A DNA stretch of 31,795 nucleotides from Erysipelotrichaceae bacterium (GTDB taxonomy: Bacteria > Bacillota_I > Bacilli_A > Erysipelotrichales > Coprobacillaceae): positions 1 to 31,795 of the forward strand of contig JAGZJH010000026.1 in NCBI GenBank assembly GCA_018365815.1, read 5' to 3'. How positions within the stretch are numbered: position 1 is the first letter of the stretch; every line of letters begins with the position of its first letter. Below, piece after piece: positions 24,780 to 31,795 of the stretch. Under the pieces are notes generated by a model. The model searched no databases. It was not told where the DNA came from and worked only from the letters and a program-made list of their open reading frames with translations. A program made the translations under genes and the position numbers.

Positions 24780-25294
24780 TGAAATTAAGAATAAGTGGTA
24801 TTGTCAATGATTCCATTGTTGATGGACCGGGAATTAGATTAACTGTTTTTACACAAGGGTGTTTATTCAACTGTCCTAATTGCCACAATCCACAAACCCA
24901 TGATCTTAATGGGGGATATGATCAAGAAATTAGTGAAATAATGGCACTCATTGAAAACAATTCTTTATTAGATGGTGTCACAATTTCAGGTGGTGAACCA
25001 TTTTTACAACCCAAAGCGTTATTAAACTTAGTTAAACAAATTAAACCACTTTCTTTATCGGTGATGGTTTATAGCGGATATACTTTTGAACAAATAATCA
25101 ACGATACAACAAAACGAGCATTGTTGCAAGAAATAGATTATCTGGTTGATGGATTATTTATTGAAAAATTAAAAAGTTTAGAATTGTTGTATCGTGGTTC
25201 TTCAAATCAACGTTTAATTGATGTCCAAGCTTCTTTAAAAGCCAATCGAGTGGTTGAACTTAATATTAATGAGTATGGTGAAATAATTAAGTAA
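24779..25294 (+). CDS. nrdG: anaerobic ribonucleotide reductase activase
   Basis: This 171-residue radical SAM activase installs the glycyl radical on NrdD. The cluster motif is GCLFNCPNCHNP (C-x3-C-x2-C, near residues 28-35), preceded by the G-P-G-I-R-x-T-V-F segment typical of activating enzymes. The S-G-G-E-P motif near 75 binds S-adenosylmethionine. The ATG overlaps the nrdD stop (TAATG). It uses reduced flavodoxin or ferredoxin in related systems. A clear terminator follows. Confidence 0.95.
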   Translation: MKLRISGIVNDSIVDGPGIRLTVFTQGCLFNCPNCHNPQTHDLNGGYDQEISEIMALIENNSLLDGVTISGGEPFLQPKALLNLVKQIKPLSLSVMVYSGYTFEQIINDTTKRALLQEIDYLVDGLFIEKLKSLELLYRGSSNQRLIDVQASLKANRVVELNINEYGEIIK

Positions 25295-25295
25295 G

Positions 25296-25321
25296 CAGGT
25301 TCTTTTGAACCTGTTTTTTTA
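25296..25321 (+). terminator. terminator of nrdD-nrdG
   Basis: CAGGTTC (25296-25302) pairs with GAACCTG (25307-25313), loop TTTT, then a run of seven T. Confidence 0.9.
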
Positions 25322-25487
25322 TCTAATCATCAATGATAGTACCTTAATGTTATTTTATATTTATTTTCATTATTTAAATGATAAAAAACTTTAAAATAAT
25401 TGATATTTATGATAATTAACTCGTTTTAATACTGTGAACTTTTTGAATAAAAAAGAAAGACTTTGTTTTCAAATTATGATTTTAAAA

Positions 25488-25496
25488 TGATATAAT
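25488..25496 (+). promoter_or_regulatory. extended -10 promoter of the HD-domain gene
   Basis: TGATATAAT is a perfect extended -10, 24 bases before the start codon. The preceding 170 bases (25322-25487) are AT-rich, and I see nothing else in them. Confidence 0.6.
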
Positions 25497-25519
25497 ATTA
25501 AATATTAGGGAGGGATAGA

Positions 25520-25998
25520 ATGATAGAAGAAATATTTATAAAGATGTTGAAGTATGCAAATGGTAATTTACATGATATTAACCATTTCATTAAAGTTTGG
25601 ACTTATGCAAAGACAATCGGTCAATTAGAAAAATCAATCCGGATACTCAATTGATATTAGAAATTGCTGCAATAACTCACGACATTGCCTGTCCGTTATG
25701 CCGACAAAAATACGGAAATACCAATGGTAAATATCAAGAACAAGAGGGTGTGATTTTAGTCGAAGAATTTTTAAAAGAATTTTCACTTTCAAAAAACCAA
25801 ATCAAAAGAATAGTTTATCTTGTTGGACATCATCATACACTAACAAACATTAAAGGACTTGATTATCAAATATTAATTGAAGCCGATTATATTGTAAATA
25901 GTGAAGAGATGGGATATTCTAAAGAAAATATTGAACACTTTATTGATAAAATAGTTAAAACTCAAAGTGCTAAAATAATTTTAGAAAATTTGATCTAA
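25520..25998 (+). pseudogene. HD-domain phosphohydrolase-like gene with a one-base frameshift
   Basis: ATG 25520 has a strong GGGAGGGA site and reads MIEEIFIKMLKYANGNLHDI... to GQLEK at about codon 38, then runs out of frame to a stop at 25651-25653. The +1-shifted frame continues directly with INPDTQLILEIAAITHDIAC to the stop at 25998. One extra A in the run AAAAA (25629-25633) would give a single 159-residue protein. Motifs are H-D-x-x-H near residue 18, THDIACP (HD pair), GHHHT and EADYIVN, typical of small HD-superfamily metal phosphohydrolases of unknown substrate. The later half alone would have to start at TTG 25597 and lacks a ribosome site. Sequencing error, slippage-dependent expression and true decay all remain possible. 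Confidence 0.8.
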
Positions 25999-26056
25999 AA
26001 TAAAGTGGTACTTAAAATCAAGATAATTTGTGTGAATGATTAAGGGGGAATGAACT

Positions 26057-28315
26057 TTGAAAAAAGAAGATAAAGGTATTTATGAGTTGATTTACAATAC
26101 AAACGGTCCGATTTTAGGAACGGCAAAAGATAGCCAAGTTCCTATTATTGAACAAGATGGATTATATTTTAAAAATTTAAGTCGTTCAGGTAAATTAGAG
26201 GTTTATGAAGATTGGCGTCAAACACCACAAAAAAGAGCAAAAGACTTAGCTTCAAAGCTATCAATTGAACAAATCGCAGGATTAATGCTTTATAGTTCAC
26301 ATCAAATTATTCCTGCAAGAAGCACTGGTTTAGGGGCGAGATTTAGTTCAACTTATCATCACCTTCCATTTGAAAAAGCAAATGTTGAAGCAAGTGCTTT
26401 ATCAGATCAACAAATTGAATTTTTAACTAAAGACCATTTGCGCCACATATTAGTCATGCGATATGATGATAAAAAAGTCATGAGTGAATGGAACAACAAT
26501 ATTCAAGCATATGTAGAAAAATTACCATTTGGCATACCTGTTAATAATAGTAGTGATCCAAGACATGGAACAATTAGTGATGCTGAATTTAACGCCGGTG
26601 CCAATAGTGATGTCTCAAAATGGCCTGATGGTATAGCAATGGCGGCTACATTTAATCCAGAACTTGCTAAACAATATGGAAAAGTTGTTTCTAAAGAATA
26701 TCGTGCATTAGGACTCACAACATCCTTATTTCCACAAATTGATTTAGCCACAGAACCAAGATGGATGCGTTTTAATGCTACTTTTTCAGAATCTCCAGAA
26801 CTTGCCACAGACTTAGCAAAGGCATATTGTGATGGCTTGCAAACCTCTTATGAAAATGAAATTAAAGATGGTTGGGGATATGAAAGTATCAATGCAATGG
26901 TTAAACATTGGCCTGGAGGAGCAACCGGTGAAGGAGGTAGAGACGGACATTATTCTTATGGAAAATATGCCGTTTATCCAGGAAATAACTTTGAACAACA
27001 TCTTAAACCCTTTATTGATGGAGTATTTAACCTAGATGGAAAAACACACAAAGCCTCTGCAGTAATGCCTTATTATACAATTTCATTAGATATCGATAAA
27101 GAAAATCACGAAAATGTTGGTAATTCATATAGCCGTTATATAATTCAAGGTTTATTAAGAGATCGTTATCATTATGATGGGGTAGTATGTACAGACTGGT
27201 CCATTACAGCTAATCAAGGTGATCATGTCTACGATTTTGCCGGAAAATGTTGGGGTGTTGAAACATTAAGTGTTGCAAAACGTCATTTGAAACTCATTTT
27301 AGCTGGTGTTGATCAATTTGGTGGAAACAACGATGCAAAACCAATTATCGAAGCCTATCAAATGGGGTGTCAAGAATTTGGTGAAAAATATATGCGTCAA
27401 CGCTTTGAACTTTCCGCAACATGTCTACTTATGAACATTTTTAGATTAGGGTTATTTGAAAATCCATATGTAGACCAAGAAAAGGCTTGTGCGATAGTTG
27501 GAAATGAAGACTATATGAAACAAGGATACGAAACACAACTCAAATCAATTACATTACTAAAAAATAAAAATAACGTCTTACCTTTAAAAAACAAAACAAA
27601 AGTCTATATTCCAAATCGTCATATCAATCCATATTTAACTTTTTTTAGTGCAATGTCTGAACATACTGATATTACACCGATAAAAAAAGAATTGGTAAAT
27701 AAATACTTTGAATGGGTAGATAGTCCTGAAAAAGCAGATGTAGCAATTGTGTTTATGGAAAGTCCAATTTCAGATGGATATAGTTTAAAAGATAAAGAAG
27801 AAGGTGGGAATGGATACGTTCCAATTTCATTACAATATCGTCCATACCATGCTAAAAACGCTCGAAAAGTAAGTATTGGTGGGGGAGATCCATTAGAAAA
27901 CTTTACTAATCGTAGTTATTACAACAAAGTTGGAACAACTGCTAACGAATCAGACTTAGATAATGTTATAAAAATGAAAGAAATCATGAAAGACAAACCG
28001 GTGATTGTGTCAATTAAATTAAAAAATCCAACTGTAATGGCAGAATTTGAGCCTTATGCAGATGCAATCGTTGTTGATTATGGAGTACAAAATCAAGCTA
28101 TATTAGATATTATGAGTGGTCACTCAAACCCTAGCGGACTACTTCCACTTCAAATCCCTAAAGATATGGAAGAAGTAGAATTGCAAAAAGAAGATGTTCC
28201 ATTTGATATGACACCTTATCAAGATAGTGAAGGACATATTTATGACTTCGCCTTTGGAATGAATTTTGAGGGCGTTATTGAAGATGAACGTGTCCATAAA
28301 TATCGTCGTAAATAG
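26057..28315 (+). CDS. GH3 beta-glucosidase-like enzyme
   Basis: This 752-residue GH3 glycosidase has the TIM-barrel domain with KHWPGGATGEGGRDGHY (the K-H motif, about 283-299) and the nucleophile Asp380 in VVCTDWS. The second alpha/beta sandwich domain follows (S-I-T-L-L-K-N-K-N-N-V-L-P-L at about 502-516), plus part of a C-terminal region. There is no signal peptide, so it is likely cytoplasmic. It may act on beta-glucosides or xylosides taken up by transporters. The start is TTG 26057 with AAGGGGGA 7 bases upstream; the next in-frame ATG is far into the domain. No lactonase-like fibronectin III tail is obvious. Exact substrate unknown. Confidence 0.88.
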   Translation: MKKEDKGIYELIYNTNGPILGTAKDSQVPIIEQDGLYFKNLSRSGKLEVYEDWRQTPQKRAKDLASKLSIEQIAGLMLYSSHQIIPARSTGLGARFSSTYHHLPFEKANVEASALSDQQIEFLTKDHLRHILVMRYDDKKVMSEWNNNIQAYVEKLPFGIPVNNSSDPRHGTISDAEFNAGANSDVSKWPDGIAMAATFNPELAKQYGKVVSKEYRALGLTTSLFPQIDLATEPRWMRFNATFSESPELATDLAKAYCDGLQTSYENEIKDGWGYESINAMVKHWPGGATGEGGRDGHYSYGKYAVYPGNNFEQHLKPFIDGVFNLDGKTHKASAVMPYYTISLDIDKENHENVGNSYSRYIIQGLLRDRYHYDGVVCTDWSITANQGDHVYDFAGKCWGVETLSVAKRHLKLILAGVDQFGGNNDAKPIIEAYQMGCQEFGEKYMRQRFELSATCLLMNIFRLGLFENPYVDQEKACAIVGNEDYMKQGYETQLKSITLLKNKNNVLPLKNKTKVYIPNRHINPYLTFFSAMSEHTDITPIKKELVNKYFEWVDSPEKADVAIVFMESPISDGYSLKDKEEGGNGYVPISLQYRPYHAKNARKVSIGGGDPLENFTNRSYYNKVGTTANESDLDNVIKMKEIMKDKPVIVSIKLKNPTVMAEFEPYADAIVVDYGVQNQAILDIMSGHSNPSGLLPLQIPKDMEEVELQKEDVPFDMTPYQDSEGHIYDFAFGMNFEGVIEDERVHKYRRK

Positions 28316-28344
28316 AGAAAATTTTTAGAATAAATAGTAATTAA

Positions 28345-28388
28345 AAAAGGTTTATTTCTTATGAAAAATGAAATAAACCTTTTGTTTT
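28345..28388. terminator. terminator of the GH3 gene, bidirectional
   Basis: A perfect 14-bp stem AAAAGGTTTATTTC (28345-28358) with GAAATAAACCTTTT (28370-28383) and an 11-base loop. GTTTT follows on the plus strand and TTTTTTAATT on the minus strand. Confidence 0.85.
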
Positions 28389-28404
28389 AGGTGTAAGGAA
28401 TATA

Positions 28405-28433
28405 AAAAAGAAGCCGTTAGTGCTTCTTTTTTT
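28405..28433. terminator. terminator of the EIIB gene
   Basis: AAAAAGAAGC (28405-28414) pairs with GCTTCTTTTT (28422-28431), 7-base loop, with T-tracts on both strands; it starts three bases from the minus-strand stop codon. Confidence 0.85.
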
Positions 28434-28435
28434 CA

Positions 28436-28753
28436 TTATTTATTATAGAAATCGTTATATAATTTCATTGCCATATCGATAACAGCTTCACCATTCATTC
28501 TTCCATAATCTTTCATATCGATCATAGAAACTGGCATTTTGTCACTATATCTTTTTTCAAAATCTTTTAATTTATATCTGATTTGTGGCCCAATTAATAA
28601 TAAATCGAAATTTCCTTCTTCAGATTCTACTGATTTTTCACTTACAGCCCAAATTTTTGCTTCAATTCCTTTAGCTTTAGCTGCTGCTTCCATTTTTGTA
28701 ACTAATAAACTTGTTGACATACCAGCTGCACAACATAATAAAATTCTAACCAT
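28436..28753 (-). CDS. PTS lactose/cellobiose-type EIIB subunit, orphan
   Basis: This 105-residue protein is a stand-alone EIIB of the lactose/cellobiose (Chb) type. The phosphocysteine is Cys8 in LLCCAAGMSTSLL, and the rest has the small alpha/beta fold with LLLIGPQIRY near residue 52. It passes phosphate from EIIA to a sugar during transport by EIIC. No EIIA or EIIC is beside it, so partners are elsewhere. It lies downstream of a ChbG/YdjC gene on the same strand, which suggests chitobiose or cellobiose-type substrates. AGGAGG is 8 bases before the ATG, and a cre-like site lies in the promoter region. The minus strand also has its own terminator here. Confidence 0.9.
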   Translation of the reverse strand: MVRILLCCAAGMSTSLLVTKMEAAAKAKGIEAKIWAVSEKSVESEEGNFDLLLIGPQIRYKLKDFEKRYSDKMPVSMIDMKDYGRMNGEAVIDMAMKLYNDFYNK

Positions 28754-28794
28754 TTTTTAAAATCCTCCTTTATTTATATATACATTTTAATACA

Positions 28795-28808
28795 GAAAAG
28801 CGCTTCCA
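28795..28808 (-). promoter_or_regulatory. cre-like palindrome upstream of the EIIB gene
   Basis: A perfect AAGCGCTT core lies 42-55 bases upstream of the EIIB start codon. In the 14-base cre pattern the CA side matches and two bases differ at the other end. It lies next to a minus-strand -10-like TAAAAT. Confidence 0.4.
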
Positions 28809-28852
28809 TGTATTATTTTCATTTTTTGAAAATAAAATTAAAGATCAAAATA

Positions 28853-29581
28853 CTATTTTCTAATGTCAGAATAGTTAATTAATTTGATTTTATGGTCATT
28901 TATCCAATTTCTAAATTCTTGAGAGCGAATAAACTTCATTTCAAATACACGTTCATTACAATATGAACTATTTTGATATAGATGATAATCTATAAATGCA
29001 GGATGGCACATTAATTCCTGAGTAGTATCAACTGTAAGGTCTTTTTCAAAATAATCGATTGATATATTATTCCCAAAACCTTTCATCAAAGTGGCGACTT
29101 CATAATCTAAACCTAAATCAGTTTCTTGACGCATTGGTATATCATACTCTTTAGCTAAACAAATGGCTACATCAACATTACCAGGAAGTAAATGGACATG
29201 ATGATGCGAATCGATGTGTGTAGGTTTTTTGCCAACCATACGAATAAACAACTCAATTTGTGCTTTCCATTCTAAATACAATTCATCAGGATTCATTTTC
29301 ACTTCACCATTAGGGTAATCTTTTAATTTTTTAAAAATTCCATGTTCATCAGTAAAACTTTTCTTTCCTGGAATGACAGGTGTTCCACAAGTTGCCACCA
29401 AATGAATACCAAGACCTAACTTTGGATACATTCTTGCCATCTCAACTGCATGAGGTGCAAAAGGCATATTTGTCATTAATGTAGTAGAAGTTAATACACC
29501 ATCAGTATGACATTTAATAATTCCTAACGAAACACCCTCGCACATTCCAAAATCATCGGCATTAATTATTAATTTTTTCAT
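28853..29581 (-). CDS. ChbG/YdjC-family carbohydrate deacetylase
   Basis: This 242-residue protein matches the ChbG/YdjC family, metal-dependent deacetylases acting on chitooligosaccharides such as diacetylchitobiose or its phosphate in the cytoplasm. The metal and catalytic motifs are NADDFG (7-12, Asp9 and Asp10), GIHLV with His60, and THIDSHHHVHL with His121, Asp123, His125 and His129. It sits 99 bases upstream of the PTS EIIB gene on the same strand, echoing chb operons where deacetylation prepares the sugar for later steps. A weak AAGG site lies 11 bases before the ATG. Whether the two genes share a transcript is uncertain, because a cre-like site and possible promoter fall between them. 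Confidence 0.88.
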   Translation of the reverse strand: MKKLIINADDFGMCEGVSLGIIKCHTDGVLTSTTLMTNMPFAPHAVEMARMYPKLGLGIHLVATCGTPVIPGKKSFTDEHGIFKKLKDYPNGEVKMNPDELYLEWKAQIELFIRMVGKKPTHIDSHHHVHLLPGNVDVAICLAKEYDIPMRQETDLGLDYEVATLMKGFGNNISIDYFEKDLTVDTTQELMCHPAFIDYHLYQNSSYCNERVFEMKFIRSQEFRNWINDHKIKLINYSDIRK

Positions 29582-29727
29582 AAAAACATAATCCTTTCTA
29601 TTTTTCTAATATATACATTATAAGTGTTATTTAATCTAAAAGTAATAATATTTCAATATTTAAAAATAATTTTTGATATTAATTTAATTTCAATTATGCT
29701 ATTATAATCAAATAGAGGTGATCTAAA

Positions 29728-30342
29728 TTGGCAACACATGAAAAAATAAATGAGATAATTATTGCATCAACAAATAAAGGAAAAATAGAAGAATTTAAAG
29801 CATTATTAAATGGCTTAGATATAGAAGTAAAATCTATGCAAGAAGTTTTAAATAAAACTATTGACATAAAAGAAAACGGATCTACTTTTAAAGAAAATGC
29901 CTTATTAAAAGCACAAACCATCTCAAAAATGATTAATGGTGTCGTTCTGGCTGATGATTCAGGATTAGTAATCGATGCTTTAGATGGAAAACCTGGCATT
30001 GAATCAGCACGTTTTTTAGGTCATGATACTTCTTATGTCATTAAAAATAATTGTATACTTGAAATGATGAGACAACAAAAAAATCGTAACGCAAGATTTG
30101 TTTGTGCTATCGCTATTATCATTCCAAACAAGGAACCTATTTTAATAGAAGAAACATTTGAAGGAGAAATAGCCCATGCAATTGAAGGTGAAAATGGTTT
30201 TGGTTATGATCCGATTTTCTATTATCCCCCTCTTCAAAAAACAAGTGCTTCAATGACTTTAGAAGAAAAAAATCAATACTCACACCGTGCTAAAGCGCTA
30301 AAAAAGGCTGTAGAAGTTATAAAAAAAATCAAAGGAGAATAA
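29728..30342 (+). CDS. rdgB: XTP/dITP diphosphatase (RdgB/HAM1 family)
   Basis: This 204-residue protein hydrolyses non-standard nucleotides such as dITP and XTP, keeping them out of DNA. Motifs are IIIASTNKGKIEEF (phosphate-binding lysines), LADDSGLVIDALDGKPGI (metal-binding Asp) and GFGYDPIFYYP, with the usual length. The start is TTG 29728, with GAGGTGAT 5-6 bases upstream; no in-frame ATG lies nearby. A perfect TATAAT at 29703-29708 may be the -10. The trmL gene follows after 4 bases. Confidence 0.95.
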   Translation: MATHEKINEIIIASTNKGKIEEFKALLNGLDIEVKSMQEVLNKTIDIKENGSTFKENALLKAQTISKMINGVVLADDSGLVIDALDGKPGIESARFLGHDTSYVIKNNCILEMMRQQKNRNARFVCAIAIIIPNKEPILIEETFEGEIAHAIEGENGFGYDPIFYYPPLQKTSASMTLEEKNQYSHRAKALKKAVEVIKKIKGE

Positions 30343-30346
30343 ATTT

Positions 30347-30856
30347 ATGGCAAATCATATAGTATTATACAATCCCGCTATTCCACAAAACACAGGAAAT
30401 ATTATGAGAACCTGTGTTGCAACAAACACGACTTTACATTTAATTAAACCATTGGGTTTTGAATTAGACGATAAAAAAATGAAACGTGCTGGATTAGATT
30501 ATGTTAAAGACTTATCAATGAAAGTCTATGAAAACTGGGAAGAATTTATAGACGCCAATCCAGGAAAATATTACTTCACTACTCGTTATAGCAAAAAAAG
30601 ATATAGCGACTTTGATATGAGTGATACAACACTTGAACATTACTTTATTTTTGGACATGAGCATGATGGTATTCCCAAAAAGCTACTGCAACTACATCTA
30701 GATGAGTGTATGAGAATTCCAATGAGTAAAAAAACACGTAGTTTAAATGTTTCAAACTGTGCAGCATTAATTGTTTATGAAGCATTACGTCAACAGAATT
30801 TTCCTGATTTATTTGATATAGAAACACAAAAAGGCGAAAATTATTTATATGAATAA
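30347..30856 (+). CDS. trmL: tRNA (cytidine/uridine-34-2'-O)-methyltransferase
   Basis: This 169-residue SPOUT-fold enzyme methylates the wobble base of tRNA-Leu isoacceptors using S-adenosylmethionine. It shows YNPAIPQNTGNIMRTC at the start, the knot segments FGHEHDGIP (usually F-G-x-E-S/T-x-G-L-P) and RSLNVSNCAALIVYEALRQ. The length is typical. AAAGGAG lies 9 bases before the ATG. It forms an operon with rdgB and overlaps the next gene by eight bases. The serine-to-histidine change in the F-G-x-E motif is unusual but conservative in position. Confidence 0.93.
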   Translation: MANHIVLYNPAIPQNTGNIMRTCVATNTTLHLIKPLGFELDDKKMKRAGLDYVKDLSMKVYENWEEFIDANPGKYYFTTRYSKKRYSDFDMSDTTLEHYFIFGHEHDGIPKKLLQLHLDECMRIPMSKKTRSLNVSNCAALIVYEALRQQNFPDLFDIETQKGENYLYE

Positions 30857-31499
30857 TATAAAACAAAATAATTACTTTTATGCATTTATTTTAATGATGA
30901 CAATCATTTGCAGTGCAATTGTATTTGCGATTTTTTTTAAACCACTCTACTATCTTGATATTAACTTGTTGAATATTAAAGAAATGACAAATCTTTCAAT
31001 AGAGCAAATAAAGACAAATTATAATCAACTAATCCAATATCAATCAATCTTTTATAAAGGTCCATTAATTTTATCAAATTTTATAATGTCTAACTCTGGC
31101 GCAAAACATTTTCAAGAGGTCAAAGTTATCTTTGAGAGTATACAAGTGGTAATGGGGATAGGGATTATCATATCTGGTATAATTATTTACTATAAAATAA
31201 AAGAACGAGATTTTATGTTTTTTAAGATTTCCGGATTAATGTGTGTATTAGTTCCGACATGCATTGGACTCATTGTCAGTATTAATTTCAATCAAGCGTT
31301 TATAATCTTTCATCAAATAATATTTAGAAATAATGATTGGATATTTGATGAAAAATACGATCCAGTCATTACAATACTACCAGAGGCATTTTTTATGCAT
31401 TGCTTTGTATTAATCGTTATTTTGGTATTAATATCAAGTTGTGTATTATTGTTAATATATAAAAAGATGTATCGACGTATTTTAAAAGAGATAGACTAA
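30849..31499 (+). CDS. TIGR01906/DUF1461-family membrane protein
   Basis: This 216-residue protein has four membrane helices (about 10-30, 98-115, 128-147, 183-205) with a long extracellular loop after the first helix. The segment around residues 150-175 (FNQAFIIFHQIIFRNNDWIF) and the P-E-A-F-F motif match the TIGR01906 integral membrane family as I remember it, whose function is unknown. The start codon overlaps the end of trmL by eight bases, so it is translationally coupled to rdgB-trmL. A terminator follows. Confidence 0.75.
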   Translation: MNNIKQNNYFYAFILMMTIICSAIVFAIFFKPLYYLDINLLNIKEMTNLSIEQIKTNYNQLIQYQSIFYKGPLILSNFIMSNSGAKHFQEVKVIFESIQVVMGIGIIISGIIIYYKIKERDFMFFKISGLMCVLVPTCIGLIVSINFNQAFIIFHQIIFRNNDWIFDEKYDPVITILPEAFFMHCFVLIVILVLISSCVLLLIYKKMYRRILKEID

Positions 31500-31542
31500 T
31501 AATGAGTCAGAACAATTAAAAAAGAAGCAATTCTTTTGGAAT

Positions 31543-31584
31543 GAGCCCTATTATTTGGACACTCAAATAATAGAGGTTCATTTT
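31543..31584 (+). terminator. terminator of the rdgB-trmL-membrane protein operon
   Basis: CTATTATTTG (31548-31557) pairs perfectly with CAAATAATAG (31564-31573), 6-base loop. Outer bases GAGCC and GGTTC extend it past a bulged A, and ATTTTTA follows. Confidence 0.8.
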
Positions 31585-31623
31585 TACTATGGAAAAACTT
31601 ACAAGAAAATAAATCAACCATAA

Positions 31624-31735
31624 ACGAAATAGATAAGAAGAAGTAGAAGTAAGTGAAAAAAAGGAATAAGGAAAAGGGAAGGGTAAAAAAAGGACAGAGA
31701 AGAAAAAAGTAAAAAAAAGATAAAAAAGTAGTTGC
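31624..31735 (+). repeat. purine-rich low-complexity tract
   Basis: About 110 bases are roughly nine-tenths A and G, made of irregular AAG/GGA and A-run blocks with only scattered T and one C. All frames on the plus strand have frequent stops. The minus-strand open frames are Phe/Ser/Leu-rich artefacts of this composition. No gene is supported between 31500 and the window end. Confidence 0.6.
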
Positions 31736-31795
31736 AAAAGTAAAAAAAAGGTGATAATATAAACAGGCAGTCAAGAAAAGGGCTGAAAAGAGGAC

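Noticed and set aside
25322..25487. Possible small RNA or riboswitch upstream of the HD gene
   Set aside because: The stretch is plain AT-rich sequence with no stable stem or known motif seen by eye.
28815..28835. Terminator for the chbG-like gene
   Set aside because: ATTTTC/GAAAAT can pair, but the stem is all AT-rich with no following T-tract on the minus strand; it is not supportable as a terminator.
31496..31774. Minus-strand open frames rich in Phe, Ser and Leu
   Set aside because: They are the complement of the purine-rich tract, have no ribosome site and no domain-like pattern.
1..31795. CRISPR array, tRNA or rRNA genes
   Set aside because: No regularly spaced repeats and no tRNA T-arm or rRNA-like conserved sequence were found on reading either strand.

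Overview
The window is low-GC, AT-rich bacterial DNA. The gene set is that of an anaerobic, fermentative gut Firmicute: class III ribonucleotide reductase (nrdD-nrdG), oxygen-sensitive class I fumarase in two subunits, an anaerobic sulfatase-maturase-type radical SAM enzyme, PTS sugar uptake, CcpA-like sites and an LTA-synthase-family enzyme. Codon use and gene style suggest Erysipelotrichia/Coprobacillaceae or a Turicibacter-like relative. This placement is an inference; no rRNA or tRNA gene was recognised in the window.

Layout. 1-90: right-hand end of an insertion sequence, with the first 15 codons of a probable transposase on the minus strand. 135-2605: a small ABC exporter with a degenerate Q-loop, then a short-chain dehydrogenase that I recognise as a 7alpha-hydroxysteroid dehydrogenase (bile acid) type. 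2778-4971: a small coiled-coil-like protein, then a marR-MATE operon with a palindromic operator over its promoter. 4968-7104: a membrane-anchored VanY-type peptidase (minus), convergent with the MATE gene, and an anSME-like radical SAM/SPASM enzyme. 7135-11613: a complete beta-glucoside operon (consensus promoter, cre-like site, RAT antiterminator and terminator, licT/bglG, second RAT, bglP EIIBCA, GH1 6-phospho-beta-glucosidase, terminator). 11651-14302: a ThyX-like protein (minus), a cytoplasmic GH78 rhamnosidase-like enzyme and a decayed small membrane-protein gene. 14348-17553: HAD phosphatase (minus), RpiR-type regulator, fumarase alpha and beta. 17620-22432: LTA-synthase-like enzyme, a second VanY-type carboxypeptidase, and a B12-binding radical SAM protein (DUF4080 type). 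22473-25294: nrdD-nrdG. 25520-28315: an HD-domain gene broken by a one-base frameshift in an A-run, then a GH3 beta-glucosidase-like enzyme. 28436-29581 (minus): ChbG/YdjC deacetylase and an orphan PTS EIIB of the lactose/cellobiose type. 29728-31499: rdgB, trmL and a TIGR01906/DUF1461-like membrane protein, ending at a terminator and a purine-rich tract.

How the parts fit. The strongest system is the beta-glucoside operon. LicT is expected to bind two RNA elements that share identical flanks (GGATGGTAA and GCTAAACCT) but have different, compensating apical stems. The first overlaps a terminator. The second has no visible terminator and lies next to a weak hairpin that covers part of the bglP ribosome binding site, so it may act on translation. 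Several other genes (GH78, GH3, ChbG, EIIB) point to use of plant or host glycans. Two VanY peptidases and the LTA-synthase-like enzyme form an envelope theme. I did not find a multi-gene system of wholly unknown type; the most interesting items are the second RAT, the bile-acid dehydrogenase call, the frameshifted HD gene and the hairpin shared by two stop codons.
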